Source: Haliclona indistincta
Lineage: Eukaryota; Porifera; Demospongiae; Haplosclerida; Chalinidae
DNA length: 64,000 nt
Direction of reading: 5' to 3'
Assembly: GCA_964017065.1 (NCBI GenBank)
Contig: OZ024786.1
Coordinates: forward strand, 8,685,047-8,749,046
The notes below the pieces were generated by a model. The model was not told the origin of the DNA. It was given only the letters and a program-made list of their open reading frames with translations, and did not search any database. How positions within the stretch are numbered: the stretch's first letter is position 1; every line of letters starts with the position of its first letter. A program made the translations under genes and the position numbers. This document shows, piece by piece, positions 21,688 through 34,155 of this stretch.

Positions 21688-23657
21688 CAATACCAGCCTA
21701 TTTCAGTAAGTGCTGAGGAAGACAAACTAATACACTAAAAATAGCCAATGCTTGGCAGCAAGCATCTTGTGGAGCCAATCATCTTGTGGACCCTGATTAA
21801 TGCTGTATTTTGCTTCACTGGAGCTAGAAAATAAACTGGTAGCATAAAAATCTGTTTAACAAGCCAACACAAATGCTCATCTTCCTGTTTAGATGGCAGA
21901 GAAAGTGCCAACTAATAATATAACTCTAGCTATTGCATGCACTCTGTCAAGTTGCGATAATAACTGTTTAGTTCAGATGGTAGTGATGGTACATGTGTGT
22001 ATTATAACAGTTTGGTTGCTATTGCAGCCTACAGGGATATATAAACGTACTATGAGTTTCAAATGACAGTTTTATTCAGTCAGGTGTAGAGTTCGGATGC
22101 CGATGGTAAACTATTAGACCAAGATACCATGTGTATTCAAACTTATTTTCACTGTCAAGATACAATGAATATAATTACTAAATATGTAATCGGTCCTTTG
22201 TCCATTACATCTTCAGTTAGTACATTAACAGAAATTAAAATAAGTTATTGCGAAATGATTTTGTTTTATTATTTTTTTCTGATGGAAGCATACATACAGA
22301 AAATGCTAGCACGGTCACATCTTGGTATAGGATGCAGTGAACACTAGCAATCTCAGATCACAGCAACCAAACTGTTGTATATTATATTAAATAATACACA
22401 TGTATCATCACTAGCATCTGAACTAAAACAATGACTGTGAGATAAGCCGTTGTCCGCACTACAAAGCGGTTTCAATTCGCATTGACTCTGATTTGGATCA
22501 AACTGATTCAAGCCGCATCGAGCACGTCTGCACTGGAATAAGATCAAGCAGAATCGAGCCAGTTGCTGGTGTCGAGCACGTTATGTGACATAAGCGACGC
22601 TTGCTGGAAGCTAAAGAAACTAGCCTAGTCACGTACCAGCGCAAGCCTGATGTATCCTATGCCTTGTTGTACTTCCAGCGCACACTGGGCGGTCTTAGTC
22701 AGTGCACAAGTTAGCTGTCTTCACAAAGCACGCCACGTGATCGAGGCCACACCCAAACTCAATTCAGTTAGATCGACTTGAAACCACATATGAAAGTGGA
22801 TTGGGATGAATACGCATTGAATCCAGATCCGATGCGGTTCAAAAATTTGCGTGCAGTGTGGACGGAGCCAATCCGCATAGAATGCAGTTTCAATGCACAT
22901 TGGAATGCCAGTGCGGACACGCCTTTACTGTCGCAACTTGAAGTTCATCACAGAGTGCGTACAATAGACTGGTTAGGCGCTAACAGCTGACAGTAATGAT
23001 TTCTAATTCACGTAGTGAATCTCGAGCAAACAGGGCAATTTGCTGGTGTTACTTGGGGGCACTCTATCGTAGATAAATGGAAAAAGTTGGAAAAGAGAGC
23101 TCTAAATGCTCCAGAGCCCATAGCAAATATCCGGTAGTAAAGTGAGTTCGACATTTCTAGATCTGTGGAGTGATTGCAGGCTGAGAAACAGATAGCTCGA
23201 CGTTTTATCGAAGGTAATGTGCTGCATTTCGCTGTTTCTGTGGCTTACTGTTGAGTGCTGTTCCGAGCTTGTCTCCACTTGGCATCACACAAGAACTATA
23301 GAAAATTGTGTTCAACGCTCTTCTTGAAAGTCTTTGCAGCAAACGTGTACCAGCTAGGCCTCAAAATGGCAGTTAATGAATTTTTTCCATAGAATATTTG
23401 GGGCCAATATTGGCGCCCATGAAGTTAAATTGTTATATGGCACTCTCTCTGTATTTTCATATAGCTTTATCTTCTAAACAGGCAGATTTCTATTCTTGAG
23501 CATTTGATTTATGCTACCAGTTTATTTTGTAGCTCCGGTGAAACTAAATACAGGATTGATCGGTAGCTTCACAAAAAAGCTTGCTGCCAAGCATTGGCTA
23601 TTTCTAGTGTATTTTTAGTTGTCTGCTTCAGCACTTACTCAAGTAGGCTAGTATATT
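21688..23657. mobile_element. 2-kb foldback element with a nested MITE
   Basis: About 21688-21850 is inverted relative to 23520-23657 (for example AATAGCCAATGCTTGGCAGC and its complement). The element at 22445-22930 sits inside. No transposase recognised. Confidence 0.55.
22445..22930. mobile_element. MITE with GTCCGCACT ends
   Basis: Ends AGCCGTTGTCCGCACT and AGTGCGGACACGCCT, with further inverted similarity inside. Ends resemble those of the elements at 37438 and 31024. Confidence 0.6.
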
Positions 23658-23927
23658 TTTATATGTTTGTTTTTATTGCTGCAACAAGGTCCTGACAAGT
23701 GTAATTGCATTGGGAAATTATGTGTTGATCCCGCATCTATGTCATTAATTGACACGCCCACTTAATTGTGCAGACTGTTTCAGCTAGCTTGCAAAAACTT
23801 TTTTTACATTGTCTATCTATTGAAATATGCAATAAAATGGAGGATGAAAAATCACTTCAGTTACCCTTTAACCCTTTAGTTACTAAATTATTTTGTAGAA
23901 AATTTGACTTGCTCTAAACTGGCGGTT

Positions 23928-24130
23928 TTTTGCAATTCTCCTGGCATGTCACATTTTACGACCATAATACTAAACTCCAAGCTGACCAATCCCACTTCGG
24001 AACTGAAGCCACATAAGTATTGCAGCCTCGTCATTTTTCAGCTAATTTTGATCTTCATTCAGCCCTGGTGACTGATACAAAAACCTGGTGGACCGGTGGT
24101 GTCCAGGTGAGCAAACAGCACAGTTTAGAC
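23928..24130. repeat. Dispersed repeat, second copy at 59216-59372
   Basis: Shares CTGGCATGTCA, TTTACGACCAT and CAGCTAATTTTG in the same order with 59216-59372; a degraded reversed copy lies near 35960-36100. Confidence 0.6.
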
Positions 24131-24774
24131 CATATTCTATTCCAAAGTATGCATTCCGTGTACCCTGAACCCCTAAAAATGTCGAAAGTGTTGCGAGGCC
24201 CTGCCTCGGGGTTAACAGCTAGGGACACCCCCTTTAAAATTCCCCCGTGCTATACATGGGGAGGACACACCGGGTTTTAGGTGAAGTCCTCTTTTAAAGG
24301 TAGACTTCATTTCACCTTTCTAAAGCACTTTTCACACTATTTATGACATCTACAGTAGGTCGAGTCAATTATGACGCCAAAAGGCGTCATTAGGGTTAAA
24401 GAGGAAAAGATTTAGTCGCTTAAAATTAATAAGCACATAATTATACTCTCTATACTGTGTGTACTCACTGAGTACGTCCTTGTTGCTACACTATTCCTCC
24501 TTTACAACTTGGACGAAAAGTAAACAGCCCACCACTTTGTTTACAAAACATTGATTAAACCCGTCGTTAGATGATTTTTGGCCCACTAGCTGTGTCGTTT
24601 AATCTCTCGCCCCACCCCCAGTCACATGGTACCACACCCCATGTCACATGACTACCAGGCTTGTATCCGGTGGGTTGGCGGCTGATTTAACAGTGTTAAG
24701 AGTTATTAATTATAGACACATTTAATCTCAAAATAATTTTAGACAGGTTTATTTAGCCAAAATACAATTTACAG

Positions 24775-25233
24775 TTATAAATTGTCAAACAGTAATTTTA
24801 AGTTTTCTAGTTCTGTTTGCCTCTGCATCAACTCTTTGGCCTTGCCAATAACATGCTGCAGCTCTGGGGGCACAATGGCGGGATCTGCATTAGCAAACCA
24901 GGCAATCATCTCGCCAGTGTAGTCAGCCGGTATAAAGGGGGGCGATTTTGGTGTGGGCTTCCACTCGTTGACTTGTGTCCCCAATTTGTACAAGTCTTTG
25001 TGATAGGCAAGTTGTCGTTGCTCAAATTCGTTACGACTGCAAATGCTTTGGATGGTGGCTATCTTGTCTTTTATAGCACTCAGTTGTAGGTCTTGAGCTT
25101 TAGCTTTCCACCTTTTCATTGCTGCTTCCATCTCTGGGGTTACGGGGAGCGGGGCCAGGTCTAGGGTATTGGTGAGATAGGATGTTGCGCCAGCTAGCGC
25201 GTAGTCCATTAGTTGGCTCCTTGCTGTGTCCAT
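24775..25233 (-). CDS. Hypothetical protein, divergent partner of the 25429 gene
   Basis: 152-codon frame starting at the first ATG (25233); the open frame extends further upstream only through a non-ATG codon. The protein is helical and charged, with two likely coiled coils (around MKRWKAKAQDLQ and KAKELMQRQTELENL) and a Pro-rich middle. No family recognised. It is transcribed away from the gene at 25429 across an AT-rich spacer of about 200 bp that carries a repeated ATGCATGTTTATTG/ATGCGTGTTTATTG motif. The pair probably shares a bidirectional promoter and one mobile or viral origin (inference). Confidence 0.5.
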   Translation of the reverse strand: MDTARSQLMDYALAGATSYLTNTLDLAPLPVTPEMEAAMKRWKAKAQDLQLSAIKDKIATIQSICSRNEFEQRQLAYHKDLYKLGTQVNEWKPTPKSPPFIPADYTGEMIAWFANADPAIVPPELQHVIGKAKELMQRQTELENLKLLFDNL

Positions 25234-25428
25234 GACAAGTTTGTGTGGGGTGCTGGCAGAGGCTAGAGTTAAGTATAATATTGCCCAGCCAGAGTGTTGT
25301 GTAAACACAAGGCGCCGGGGGTAAACAAGTTATTAAATATTTTTAAAAATATGTAAACAAAAATGCATGTTTATTGTTTAAAAAATACCAAAAATGCGTG
25401 TTTATTGTTTTAAAAAAAATAAACATAA

Positions 25429-27036
25429 ATGCCTTTTAGTACGGGCTTAAGTAGTGTCTGCAGTATAAGCCGACCGGCAAAACATGGCAGACCGTCGTCG
25501 TCGCCTCCCCACCATACTATTGGATCCAGCAGTGGTGCTGGCCCCAGCAATGCCCCTGATCAAGCGACCACTATCCAACAACTTACTCGGCGACTTTTAC
25601 ATCAAGATCTTATCATACAAAAGCAGAGACGGCAAAAAAGGACTGTGAGACAGAGAAATGCTGCGCTCTCTCTGGCACTCTATCGAGTGCGTCAAAGAGA
25701 CCTTAGAAAACGATTGAGACAGGCCGGGGTTGAAGAGGGGCCTGCTATGGATAGAGCTGTAGAGAGAGAATTGTCTAATTTGGCTGATGATGACATGTAT
25801 CGCAGTTGGATCTTTCAACACGAATATGGGAGTGACCCAGCCTCTTTTGGTTATCTGAGAGAAGATGGCACCATATCTTGGAGACATTTGAGAGCTTATC
25901 TGAGGGCTGGAGGAAGATGCAGGGTCTACCCGTCTACTCCTCGTGGAGAGATTTTGTTTGACCAGGTGTTGGCTCTAATCCTCTATCTCAACTTGAGTAT
26001 AGCAAAGCTCATGAGTGATGCTTTAATCACGTCTCCCAATGGTAGAGCCTACAAGATGACATATGAATCCTTTGATAGCTTAGAAGATGCCATGCAGGGG
26101 TCTGACAAAGACTTAAAAGACATTGGTGGTGATTTGGTGCACAGTGGCTTTTTGCTCGCATATCAAGAGTCTGCATTTTATGTCCCCGCCCCGACCAGAG
26201 CTAGGCGTCTTCGGACTGATAGAGCAAAGGCAAAGAGAGCAGCAAATCAACGAGTAGTTAGGCAGAGGCAAAGAGAGTTGGTTGTGCCACCCCAAATTGC
26301 TGCCCTAGCTCGGAGAGAGGTCAGAGATAACAACAACAACAACAATACTCGAGGGAGACACGTCCCTCTGAAAATACAGCTCTTGGCTGATCGGACTCGT
26401 CGACAACGTCAACGTGAACGATATGAGTCTAATCGACTCGTGAGACGAGCCTTTGATAGTAGTAACAAGAGGCCGCGTGTTGGAGACGACAAGAGGATTA
26501 TAAAAGACACCAGTCATGCTACTAGCTTGGGCTCTCTCTACATCCCGGCAGGTCGCGAGGGGTTATGTGTGTTGGAGTGCATTAAAAAAAAGTGTCATGT
26601 GTCACCTCAGTTGGAAAATGCTTTGGCTACCTATTTTTTAAAATATCCCAAAGGTGAGTCAAAAAATTGATGCTAATTACATAATTTTGTGTGACTTGCA
26701 GGTCCCAACACCAAGATCCGCGACTCTGCTCTCAAACAACTGCTACTAGAGCATGACATTTGCCTTCAAACTGCCTATCAAGACACTCAGATTGCAGGCG
26801 GCGATGCAACAGATGATGACGATTCGAGTGATGAATTTAGAGAGGGCCCTGCTCTCTGGAGGGTTGGCAAGACCTCGCCTAAAAAGGTAGTCAAGTTGTT
26901 TTATGTCAACAAACTGGGCAATCTTGACATGTTGAATCTGCTGAACATCAACAAAATATACAACTTGGTCACTGAAAAGTGCTGCCCCAGACACTTGTTG
27001 TTTGAGCTCTCGCAACAAACAATGCCAGGCTCATGA
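25429..27036 (+). CDS. Large hypothetical protein of possible mobile-element/viral origin
   Basis: Exon 25429-26653, donor GGTGAGT, short phase-1 intron, exon 26702-27036; 519 residues in total. Parts in order: Ser/Pro-rich N-terminus, Arg/Gln-rich coiled coil (about 60-110), a globular segment with SWRHLRAYLRAGGR, a basic RQRQRE-rich region with an Asn run encoded by CAA/AAC repeats, then a C-terminal part containing GREGLCVLECIKKK and KLFYVNKLGNLDML. That C-terminal arrangement is weakly like the region before the polymerase core in protein-primed family B DNA polymerases of Polinton-like elements, but no polymerase motif is present, so I do not assign a function. The long frame amid dense transposons suggests recent arrival or selection. 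Confidence 0.55.
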
Positions 27037-27437
27037 ATATTAAACTTTCTATAAGCTGATGCTGTTCCCGAGGCGTGGAAGGTTGCTCTGAAATGCGAAA
27101 GGGGCGGGTGCCAGACTACAAGAAATGCAAACGAGAAGATTGGCGGCTTTGTCAGACTATCTTTACCAACACAGTTGAGAGCTCAACGGCGTTTAACTGT
27201 GTTATGAATTACAGCCATGTACTGTTTTGACGTGTGGTGTAGGTCAAAACGTGCGGTGTTTTGACGTGCGGTGTACGTTAGGCTTAGGTATTATAGTAAA
27301 CATCTATAGTACCATAGACAACTACTTTACTCACCAGGATTCTCCGTCCTTACGGTCAAGAAATACACAGTTATTGCGTAAAAACGTACGACAGTGAAAA
27401 GCTTAAGCATAGTCGAGGTTCGCCTATTCGTGGTGAC

Positions 27438-28113
27438 GGGATACCAGAATTAATGATATTCATGACTTGTGCAAGTAGCTGTATTTTTCTAGCCAAGGGT
27501 ATTCGTGCAGACAGAGTTGCTGTGTGAAGTTCGATAGGCATCGAAGATAGCAAATTTCAGCAACGCAGTGCTAGCCATCGCGGAGCGACGAGCTCGCCCT
27601 GTGAAGTTTGAGCACGATCGATTGTAAACAGTTTTTTTAGTTGTGTGCCGGTTGTGTGAAAGGTACGAAGCTAAAACTTGTCAAGCAAGCTCATCTGCCA
27701 TCTGTGCAGGTATTTAAGCGATGATTTCGCCGAGCGCTGCTCGTACGTGATATTACAGCTATGTGCTGCCAGACAGCACAGCCTGCGTAGCTGTAATATC
27801 GCGCACGAGCAGCGCTCGGCGAAATCATCGCTTATATACCTGCACAGATGGCAGATGAGCTTGCTTGACCAGTTTTAGCTTCGTACCTTTCACACAACTA
27901 AAGAAAAACTGTTTACAATCGATCGTGCTCAAACTTCACAGGGCGAGCTCGTCGCTCCGCGATGGCTAGCACTGCGTTGCTGAAATTTGCTATGTTCGAT
28001 GCCTATCGATAGGCAAGCAAACTTCACACAGCAACTCTGTCTGCACGAATACCCTTGGCTAGAAAAATATAGCTACTTGCAAAAGTCATGAATATCATTA
28101 ATTCTGGTATCCC
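27438..28113. mobile_element. 676-bp near-perfect palindrome
   Basis: Arms of about 335 bp run inward from GGGATACCAGAATTAATGAT to its complement, with the centre near 27775 (GCTGCCAGACAGCACAGC). Parts such as GCCGAGCGCTGCTCGTACG recur in inverted form. The centre also resembles the hairpin at 42510. Confidence 0.8.
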
Positions 28114-28590
28114 GCCAACGATGGCGGGTTACCAGAATTAATTATATTCATAACTAGTGCAAGTAGTCTGGCCAAGGGTATTCGTGCAGACAAAGTTGCT
28201 GTGTGAAGTTTGCTTGCCTATCGATAGGCATCGAACATAAAATTTCAGCAACGCAGTGCTAGTCATCGCGGAGCGACGAGCTCAACGCTCTGTTTGCGCG
28301 TGCTTAGTACCGTCTCGCGCTCGGCAGTTCTTGCAACAGCTCAGATTGGCAGGCTTACCTCCCCAAATAAGAGTTTCAGGACTAGCAATGACTCGTGATT
28401 CCAACATATTTGGGCTTTACTTTTTGTGACATTGAACAGACAGATCCCTACCAGTATTTTCTGATAGTACTAAGTCTAAACACTGCATATAAAAAATTTC
28501 AGCCGAAATGCTTGCTGTTTGCCATCTGGCTGAAAAGGTAGCCTCGTCCCCAGGCCTCAAAATATTAACCGTACTACAGAGAACTATGAC

Positions 28591-28898
28591 CATAAACGCG
28601 GCATCACCAGTACAAAACTAGCATCAAAGGAAAGATCTCCAACCGTAGCATCCGTTGCAAGTACAATCAGCAGCCACACGCAACTTTTGAGCCTGCATTT
28701 TCGATAAGAAAAACAGTGCTTTCTGGTGGGCGTGGTTCTAGTTGTGGGGTTGGCCACGCCCACCAGGAGAGCACTATTTTTCTTCGTAAAAATGCAGGCT
28801 CAAAGTAGCGTGTGAATGCTGATTGTACTTGCAACGGATGCTACGGTTGGAGATCTTTCCTTTAATGCTAGTTTTGTGCTGGTGATGCCGCGTTTATG
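28591..28898. mobile_element. Inner palindrome nested in the foldback element
   Basis: Arms start CATAAACGCGGCATCACCAG and end with the complement; the loop is near 28745 (TTCTAGTTGTGG). Confidence 0.75.
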
Positions 28899-29092
28899 AT
28901 CCCTGTTCGTACCACTTCCTCTGCCCATCATGTGCCTACTCAAGTCCTAACTTTACCTATCTGTAGTGTTATTTAATTCCGGCTGCTGCACTTCCTGTGT
29001 GTGGTTGTCCCTCAGTGCCTATCATCGTTTATTTTTCTGTCTACCTTTCTTAATCTTAGCCTATCACTTTTCTGTATTGTGCACTGTAAAGC

Positions 29093-29095
<3 letters not shown>

Positions 29096-29127
<32 letters not shown>
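29096..29127 (+). repeat. (TAA)n microsatellite
   Basis: About ten ATA/TAA units between the two arms of the foldback element. (CTAT)n lies at 29884-29916. Confidence 0.9.
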
Positions 29128-30379
29128 GTTCTCTGTAGTATGGTTAATATTTTGAGCCTTTTCAGCCAGATGGCAAACAGCAAGCATTTCGGCTGAAATT
29201 TTTTATATGCAGTGTTTAGACTTAGTACTATCAGAAAATACTGGTAGGGATCTGTCTGTTCAATGTCACAAAAAGTAAAGCCCAAATATGTTGGAATCAC
29301 GAGTCATTGCTAGTCCTGAAACTATTATTTGGGGAGGTAAGCCTGCCAATCTGAGCTGTTGCAAGAACTGCCGAGACGGTACTAAGCACGTGCAAACAGA
29401 GCGCTGACTGCTAACTGTCGCGAAGAGTCGAGAATGCACCATTATTTAACCCCAAGGTCAAAGGTCACGAAAGTTGCCGATTTCAGCTAGCGATTGCAGG
29501 GCAACGAGCAAAGATTTCAGAGATTTGAATATGCAGCTGTTTGTTACGTATATAGTGTTGTTTGTAACTGCAGTAAAGGCTAGATTCTCTGACTTATATT
29601 TTTTTCATTGCGGACCCTATCTTTAGTTATGTGAAAGGTACAAAGCTAATACTGTTCAAGCAAGCTCATCTGCCATCTGTGCAGGTATTCGTGCGAGCTT
29701 TTCGCCGAGCGTTGCTCGTACGCGACATCACAGAGGTGTAGGAAGGGGGGCTGGTGGTGCTCGAGCACCCCCAATACAGTCATTCCGCCACATGACCGGA
29801 AGCTCAATTAGCCGTGTATAAATTTATTGGGGCGAGCCTGAGCGAGCCCCACATTGATTGGCACAATGGCCCACGCGGCGGGGAATGTATCTATCTATCA
29901 ATCTATCTATCTATCTGTCACGGGGTAGCGTTTGTCCTTTTCAATCCATATGGCGAGGCCCATACTGTAGTATTGTATGCGAGGCCCACGAGGGCAGCAA
30001 TTGCAAGGCCCCGGGATTGCACGTTCTTTCATAACTACTTGACGTTCTTTCATAACTCGACTGCAAAATGGACGACTCGACGATTCGCCTTCCCATCTCG
30101 CTTTTCCATGAATCATGATGCACCCGGCGCCCTCATCAGCGATACTGTGACTGACGCTGCAGCAAGAACCAGGTGGCTTTGGCGCGGGAGAGGAAGCGCA
30201 GACAGCGTGAACTTGAAGAGAGACACCACTGCTACTCGGCCCATATAATCCCGCGCTGTATTTACTCTCCATTACAAATAATTGAGCAAACAGACTTTCA
30301 CACCTTTGTGAAAGGGCTAACAAAAGACTGTCTACAGAAACTGAATAACATAGGTTATAGTTATTGACTCAATGCTAGA

Positions 30380-30545
30380 CATGTCTTGCTTATGACTCCT
30401 CCTTTTTCCCGGACACTGTTAAACTATGGAACAAATTACCTGCTGAGATTGTCTCCGCTTCATCCCTCTCTGTTTTCAAGAGAGATATTCGTGGCTATCT
30501 ATTATTATTATTATTCTCTAATTTAATCTATAGTAACTTATGATG
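30380..30545 (+). pseudogene. LINE 3' terminus
   Basis: The translation reads FFPDTVKLWNKLPAEIV then SVFKRDIRGYL, the standard end of a LINE reverse-transcriptase protein, closed by a (ATT)n tract. The upstream part is missing or scrambled. Confidence 0.6.
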
Positions 30546-31023
30546 TTTGTCTTTTCTTTTGGTTGGTACCGTTGAAGCTTTTTTGCTACTGGTACAGCCA
30601 TGCAAAATTGTCATAGAAAAAAGTATTTAGAGAGAGCAGAATATTATATTTTAATACTAGCAACAACTTCTGACTCCAAAGGGATGGTTTTGGTTAATTA
30701 TCAATGAAAGAACACAACAGAGGAAGATAGATAATAAATTGTTACTATTAATGAATTTTATTTATGTGTGAGGCAAATACATGCTGTAAGTATACCTACT
30801 TATATGTTATACACTAACAAGGCTAAATTATATCTATGCTCAGGCTCGCCCCTGCCATTCCATGAATGTACTAGTTTTTAGCAGACGCCCAGCCACCCGA
30901 CACTAAACAACCTTGCATAACTCAGCTCCAATAAATTATACGCTTTCTACATTTGCAATACAGTATCTGAAGTAACTTCCGTTTCGATCTTCCAGGTATC
31001 GTTGGTTGCATGCAATGCGATTT

Positions 31024-31580
31024 AGGCGGCGTTTACACTACGCCGATTGGCTGAAAAACGTTTCAGATATTGCTGCTTATCCGACTACTAGTTTCCGTTT
31101 AGGCTGTCTGTTTACACTAATCCAGTGAAAAACGCAAACATGTATCCGCAAACATGTTGTCGGCTGCAAAAAAGGTGAACTGAATACGGTGGCGTTTCAG
31201 ATTTAGCGTTTTCCTCGATTTCCCTCGTGTAAACAGCAAAATCGTTTCCAGAATACTGGATACGGGGTCGTCGCGTGACTTGTCATGTGACAACGCTTGT
31301 AGCAAATTGGATCCCTACACTTCTACTGTACTGTTGTTCCTCTCTAGCGTCATGATGGTCCTCTAGCGTCCTTTCCTTGGTTTTCTTGGTTGTTCCTCCA
31401 CCACGAGAGCGTCCACGCTTACTATACGCCAGTGTGATCACGTGTCCAGATAACCACGCCTACACAAGTAAATGCAATCGTTTTGATTTAACCGCGTGAC
31501 GATTTTCCCGTGTAAACAGAAAGCGCATCAGTACTATTTGAAACGTTTTTCAGCCAATCGGCGTAGTGTAAACGCCGCCT
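31024..31580. mobile_element. Foldback MITE with GTTTACACT ends
   Basis: Ends AGGCGGCGTTTACACTACGC and GCGTAGTGTAAACGCCGCCT, with inverted similarity continuing through GGCTGAAAAACGTTT. Confidence 0.75.
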
Positions 31581-32192
31581 GAGTATAAATCGAAAAACGA
31601 TAGTTGTTCATCTTTGCAGTCAGAAAAGTTTTTAGACAACGCTAATCGATCTTTTGGAAGTTACAAATAGACATAGAGACGCTAATACCGCGTTTACACT
31701 GTACTGGGGCCGTGGGAGCCCGGCACGGCACGGCACGGCCCGGCACGGTTCTTGCACGCGTTTACACTGCACAATATTTTACCGGGCCAAGTTGATTGTA
31801 AGAGGCGGAGACTTCGTGACGTGGGAGAATAAAATGGCGACTACCTAGCAACGATGGCTGAAGCGAGTTTGTATCTGTGCTGGTGCATGTATTGTTGCAT
31901 TTTTGTTCTATACAGCTCTTGTCAGAGCTATGTTATGGATTGAGTAACAACGGGCACGCAGCAGTATGCTGAAGGTACGCAATGCATAACGAACGCTTTG
32001 CTGGCGTTCTCTCTTTCGTGGTCCTTTCCTTTTCAAGACAGACACACCGAGTATTATTGTTTCTTCAATTGGCGAAGCCTAGATCACCATATCAGTGGCT
32101 GTAGGTCGATAAAAAACAACCTGGCCCGGCCCGGCCCGCGTTGTTAGCGTTTACACTAGCCATAAAAGCGGTGCCGAGCCGTGCCGTGCCGG

Positions 32193-34155
32193 TGTCACGG
32201 TGATATGCGACCCCCGGTGATGAGTGACCCCCGGTCACATATCACCGGTGATTTGTGACTCACGCCGCGCACGGCGGGTCACATATCACCGCGCCTTGCA
32301 TAATCGGATATAGCCTCGTTCTCGGTACCGGCTTTATTTGCAGCTGCTAGCCTGCTTGCAATGGAGGCTGCCACCACCGTGAGCGTCTGTGATCATGAAA
32401 CTATCGAGGCTGTGAGTGAACGTCTGTGATCAGGTCGACTTCTAAGTGGCAGACGATACAATTAATTTTACATCTCAAGAATGGCGCGGACGCGTGGTTC
32501 TAATGCTCGTGGGAAAAGTCGTGGTGGAGGCACCGCTGCCTCGGTGGCTGTGCCTCGGAGGAGTGCTCGGATAGCTGGAACTGCTGGCGGCAACCAGGCT
32601 GTTTCTACCAATGAGGAAGACGGAGCCTCCCCAAGGTCACCGCCTAGACCTGCTAATAGTCGGTCTCTCAGCTGTCAGGGCTCACCCCAAAGTCAGTCTG
32701 CTGCTTCGCCTCTCCCCTGTTCATCTCCCAAGCCGCTGCTACCAATTCGCCTCTCCCCTGTATCTCACGTCAGTCTGAGTCTTCCTTGCCTCTGAAGCCT
32801 CCCATGCCAAGTCGCCCTCCTTTTCTTCTTCCTACTCCTTTAGCCAACTCTCTCGTTCCTATTCCAGTCTTCTATCGCGTCTCTCTTCTCTTCTCCCTAA
32901 TTCTGTCAGTGTTTCTATTTCTTTCTCTCCACTAACAGCTGTGTGCTGGCTCTATGATCTCTTTCCCTCGTCACTAGTCCTATGTGCTGACTATATACTC
33001 TATGCTTTTACTGCTCTCTCCACTCATGACTACTGCTCTCAATCTGATCTGTGCCACGAGTCTCCTCATACCATTGTCTTCATTATCTCTACTGTTGTCC
33101 CTACAACGCTGTCACTAACACTACATGACTACATGTCTAGTATTCTTCCCTGATTTTTAAACACTATGTATCTCTTCTCTTTGTATAATTTGGGTGCATG
33201 CTTTGATTAGCTATTAGCTATATTATACCTCCTTTGCATTTGCATAAATAATTATTATAAAAAAAACAAAAAAAAAAAAAAACTAGATGCTAATGTAGGC
33301 TGCAGTCTGGATCTAGATGGAGAAGAAGATCCTGTTGTGACGGTGAAATCAGTGAATATCTACCCATAGATGATCTACCAAAAAAACTTGCAGACTTTAG
33401 AACGTGTTGGTTAGATTGCAGGGTTTGTGAGCAGTCATTTTATTGTCAGGGAAAATAAACTCGATTGTGTTACATACAGATTGCACTGAATGAGCTCGTA
33501 GAGTTGTGGCTGTCATCTCTGAGTCAGTCTCCTCAAGTTGCCCAGTGTTCATCTGCTTGTATGGAAACGAGTACTTTAGCCTTGTGTCTGAACAGTTAGA
33601 CATGCTATGTCAGTGGGTAATGGACTTGAGAAACACTGGGAAGGAAGCACTGGCAAAATTGATGAAACAATCATGCAAAAGACGGCATTGTAATAAACTG
33701 AGTGCGGTAGACAGCCAGTCGACAAGGTAAACAAATTGATACTTGCATAGTGAATGTTATTTTCTTATTTTTATGTAGTAAAGAAAACTGAGATCAGCAT
33801 GAGGACTCTGAAGACTATAGCTCTTGTCATTCAATACATGGTTTAATCATGTCAATAATTCACTGATTTATTGCCAATTTTTATGATTGGACTGCATGCA
33901 AAGTTCAGTAAAATTATTTACACCACTCTCTGCTTCCGGAGGCAAGAAATAAAGCATTTAGAAATACTTGCCATGATATTATGCGCGGCTTTTGTTTTCA
34001 GAGGGGTCACATATCACCGAGGAGTCACACATCACCGCGGGACTTGCTGCTAGCTCCGGTGATGTGTGACCCACCGTGCGCGGCGTGAGTCACAAATCAC
34101 CTGTGATATGTGACCGGGGGTCACTCATCACCGGGGGTCGCATATCACCGTGACA
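32193..34155. mobile_element. Inner 1.96-kb element with about 110-bp inverted ends and CCGG duplication
   Basis: Ends TGTCACGGTGATATGCGACC and GGTCGCATATCACCGTGACA; the inverted arms alternate GGTGATnTGTGAC motifs. CCGG is present on both sides (32189-32192 and 34156-34159) as a likely target duplication. The right half has no recognised coding region; the left half holds a LINE copy. Confidence 0.75.
32481..33285 (+). pseudogene. LINE copy with first-ORF start and poly(A) tail
   Basis: Starts with a basic Ser/Arg/Pro-rich frame (104 codons, motif PRRSARIAG), passes through a pyrimidine-rich stretch with stops, and ends in a 3' UTR starting TTTGGGTGCA plus an A-rich tail at 33259-33285. The reverse-transcriptase part is absent, so it is an internally deleted copy. 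Confidence 0.45.

Larger units (their letters stand above)
28283..29406. mobile_element. 1.1-kb foldback element
   Basis: Inverted arms of about 280-300 bp: left starts CGCTCTGTTTGCGCGTGC, right ends with its complement. The left arm carries a 17-bp insertion TAGCCTCGTCCCCAGGC, matching another MITE end in the window. Confidence 0.75.
28124..29730. mobile_element. Second copy of the palindrome arm, split by an insertion
   Basis: 28124-28282 repeats the left arm (ACCAGAATTAAT... to GCGGAGCGACGAGCTC). 29630-29730 continues it (GTGAAAGGTACAAAGC... to CGAGCGTTGCTCGTACGCG). The interval holds another foldback element. Confidence 0.6.

Noticed and set aside
21447..21716. 90-codon frame just left of the 21688 foldback
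   Set aside because: No ATG context, splice partner or similarity; the opposite strand is also open.
29814..30323. Opposing frames of about 140 codons near 30 kb
   Set aside because: Both strands are open across the same GC-richer repeat; no domain recognised and a microsatellite runs through it.
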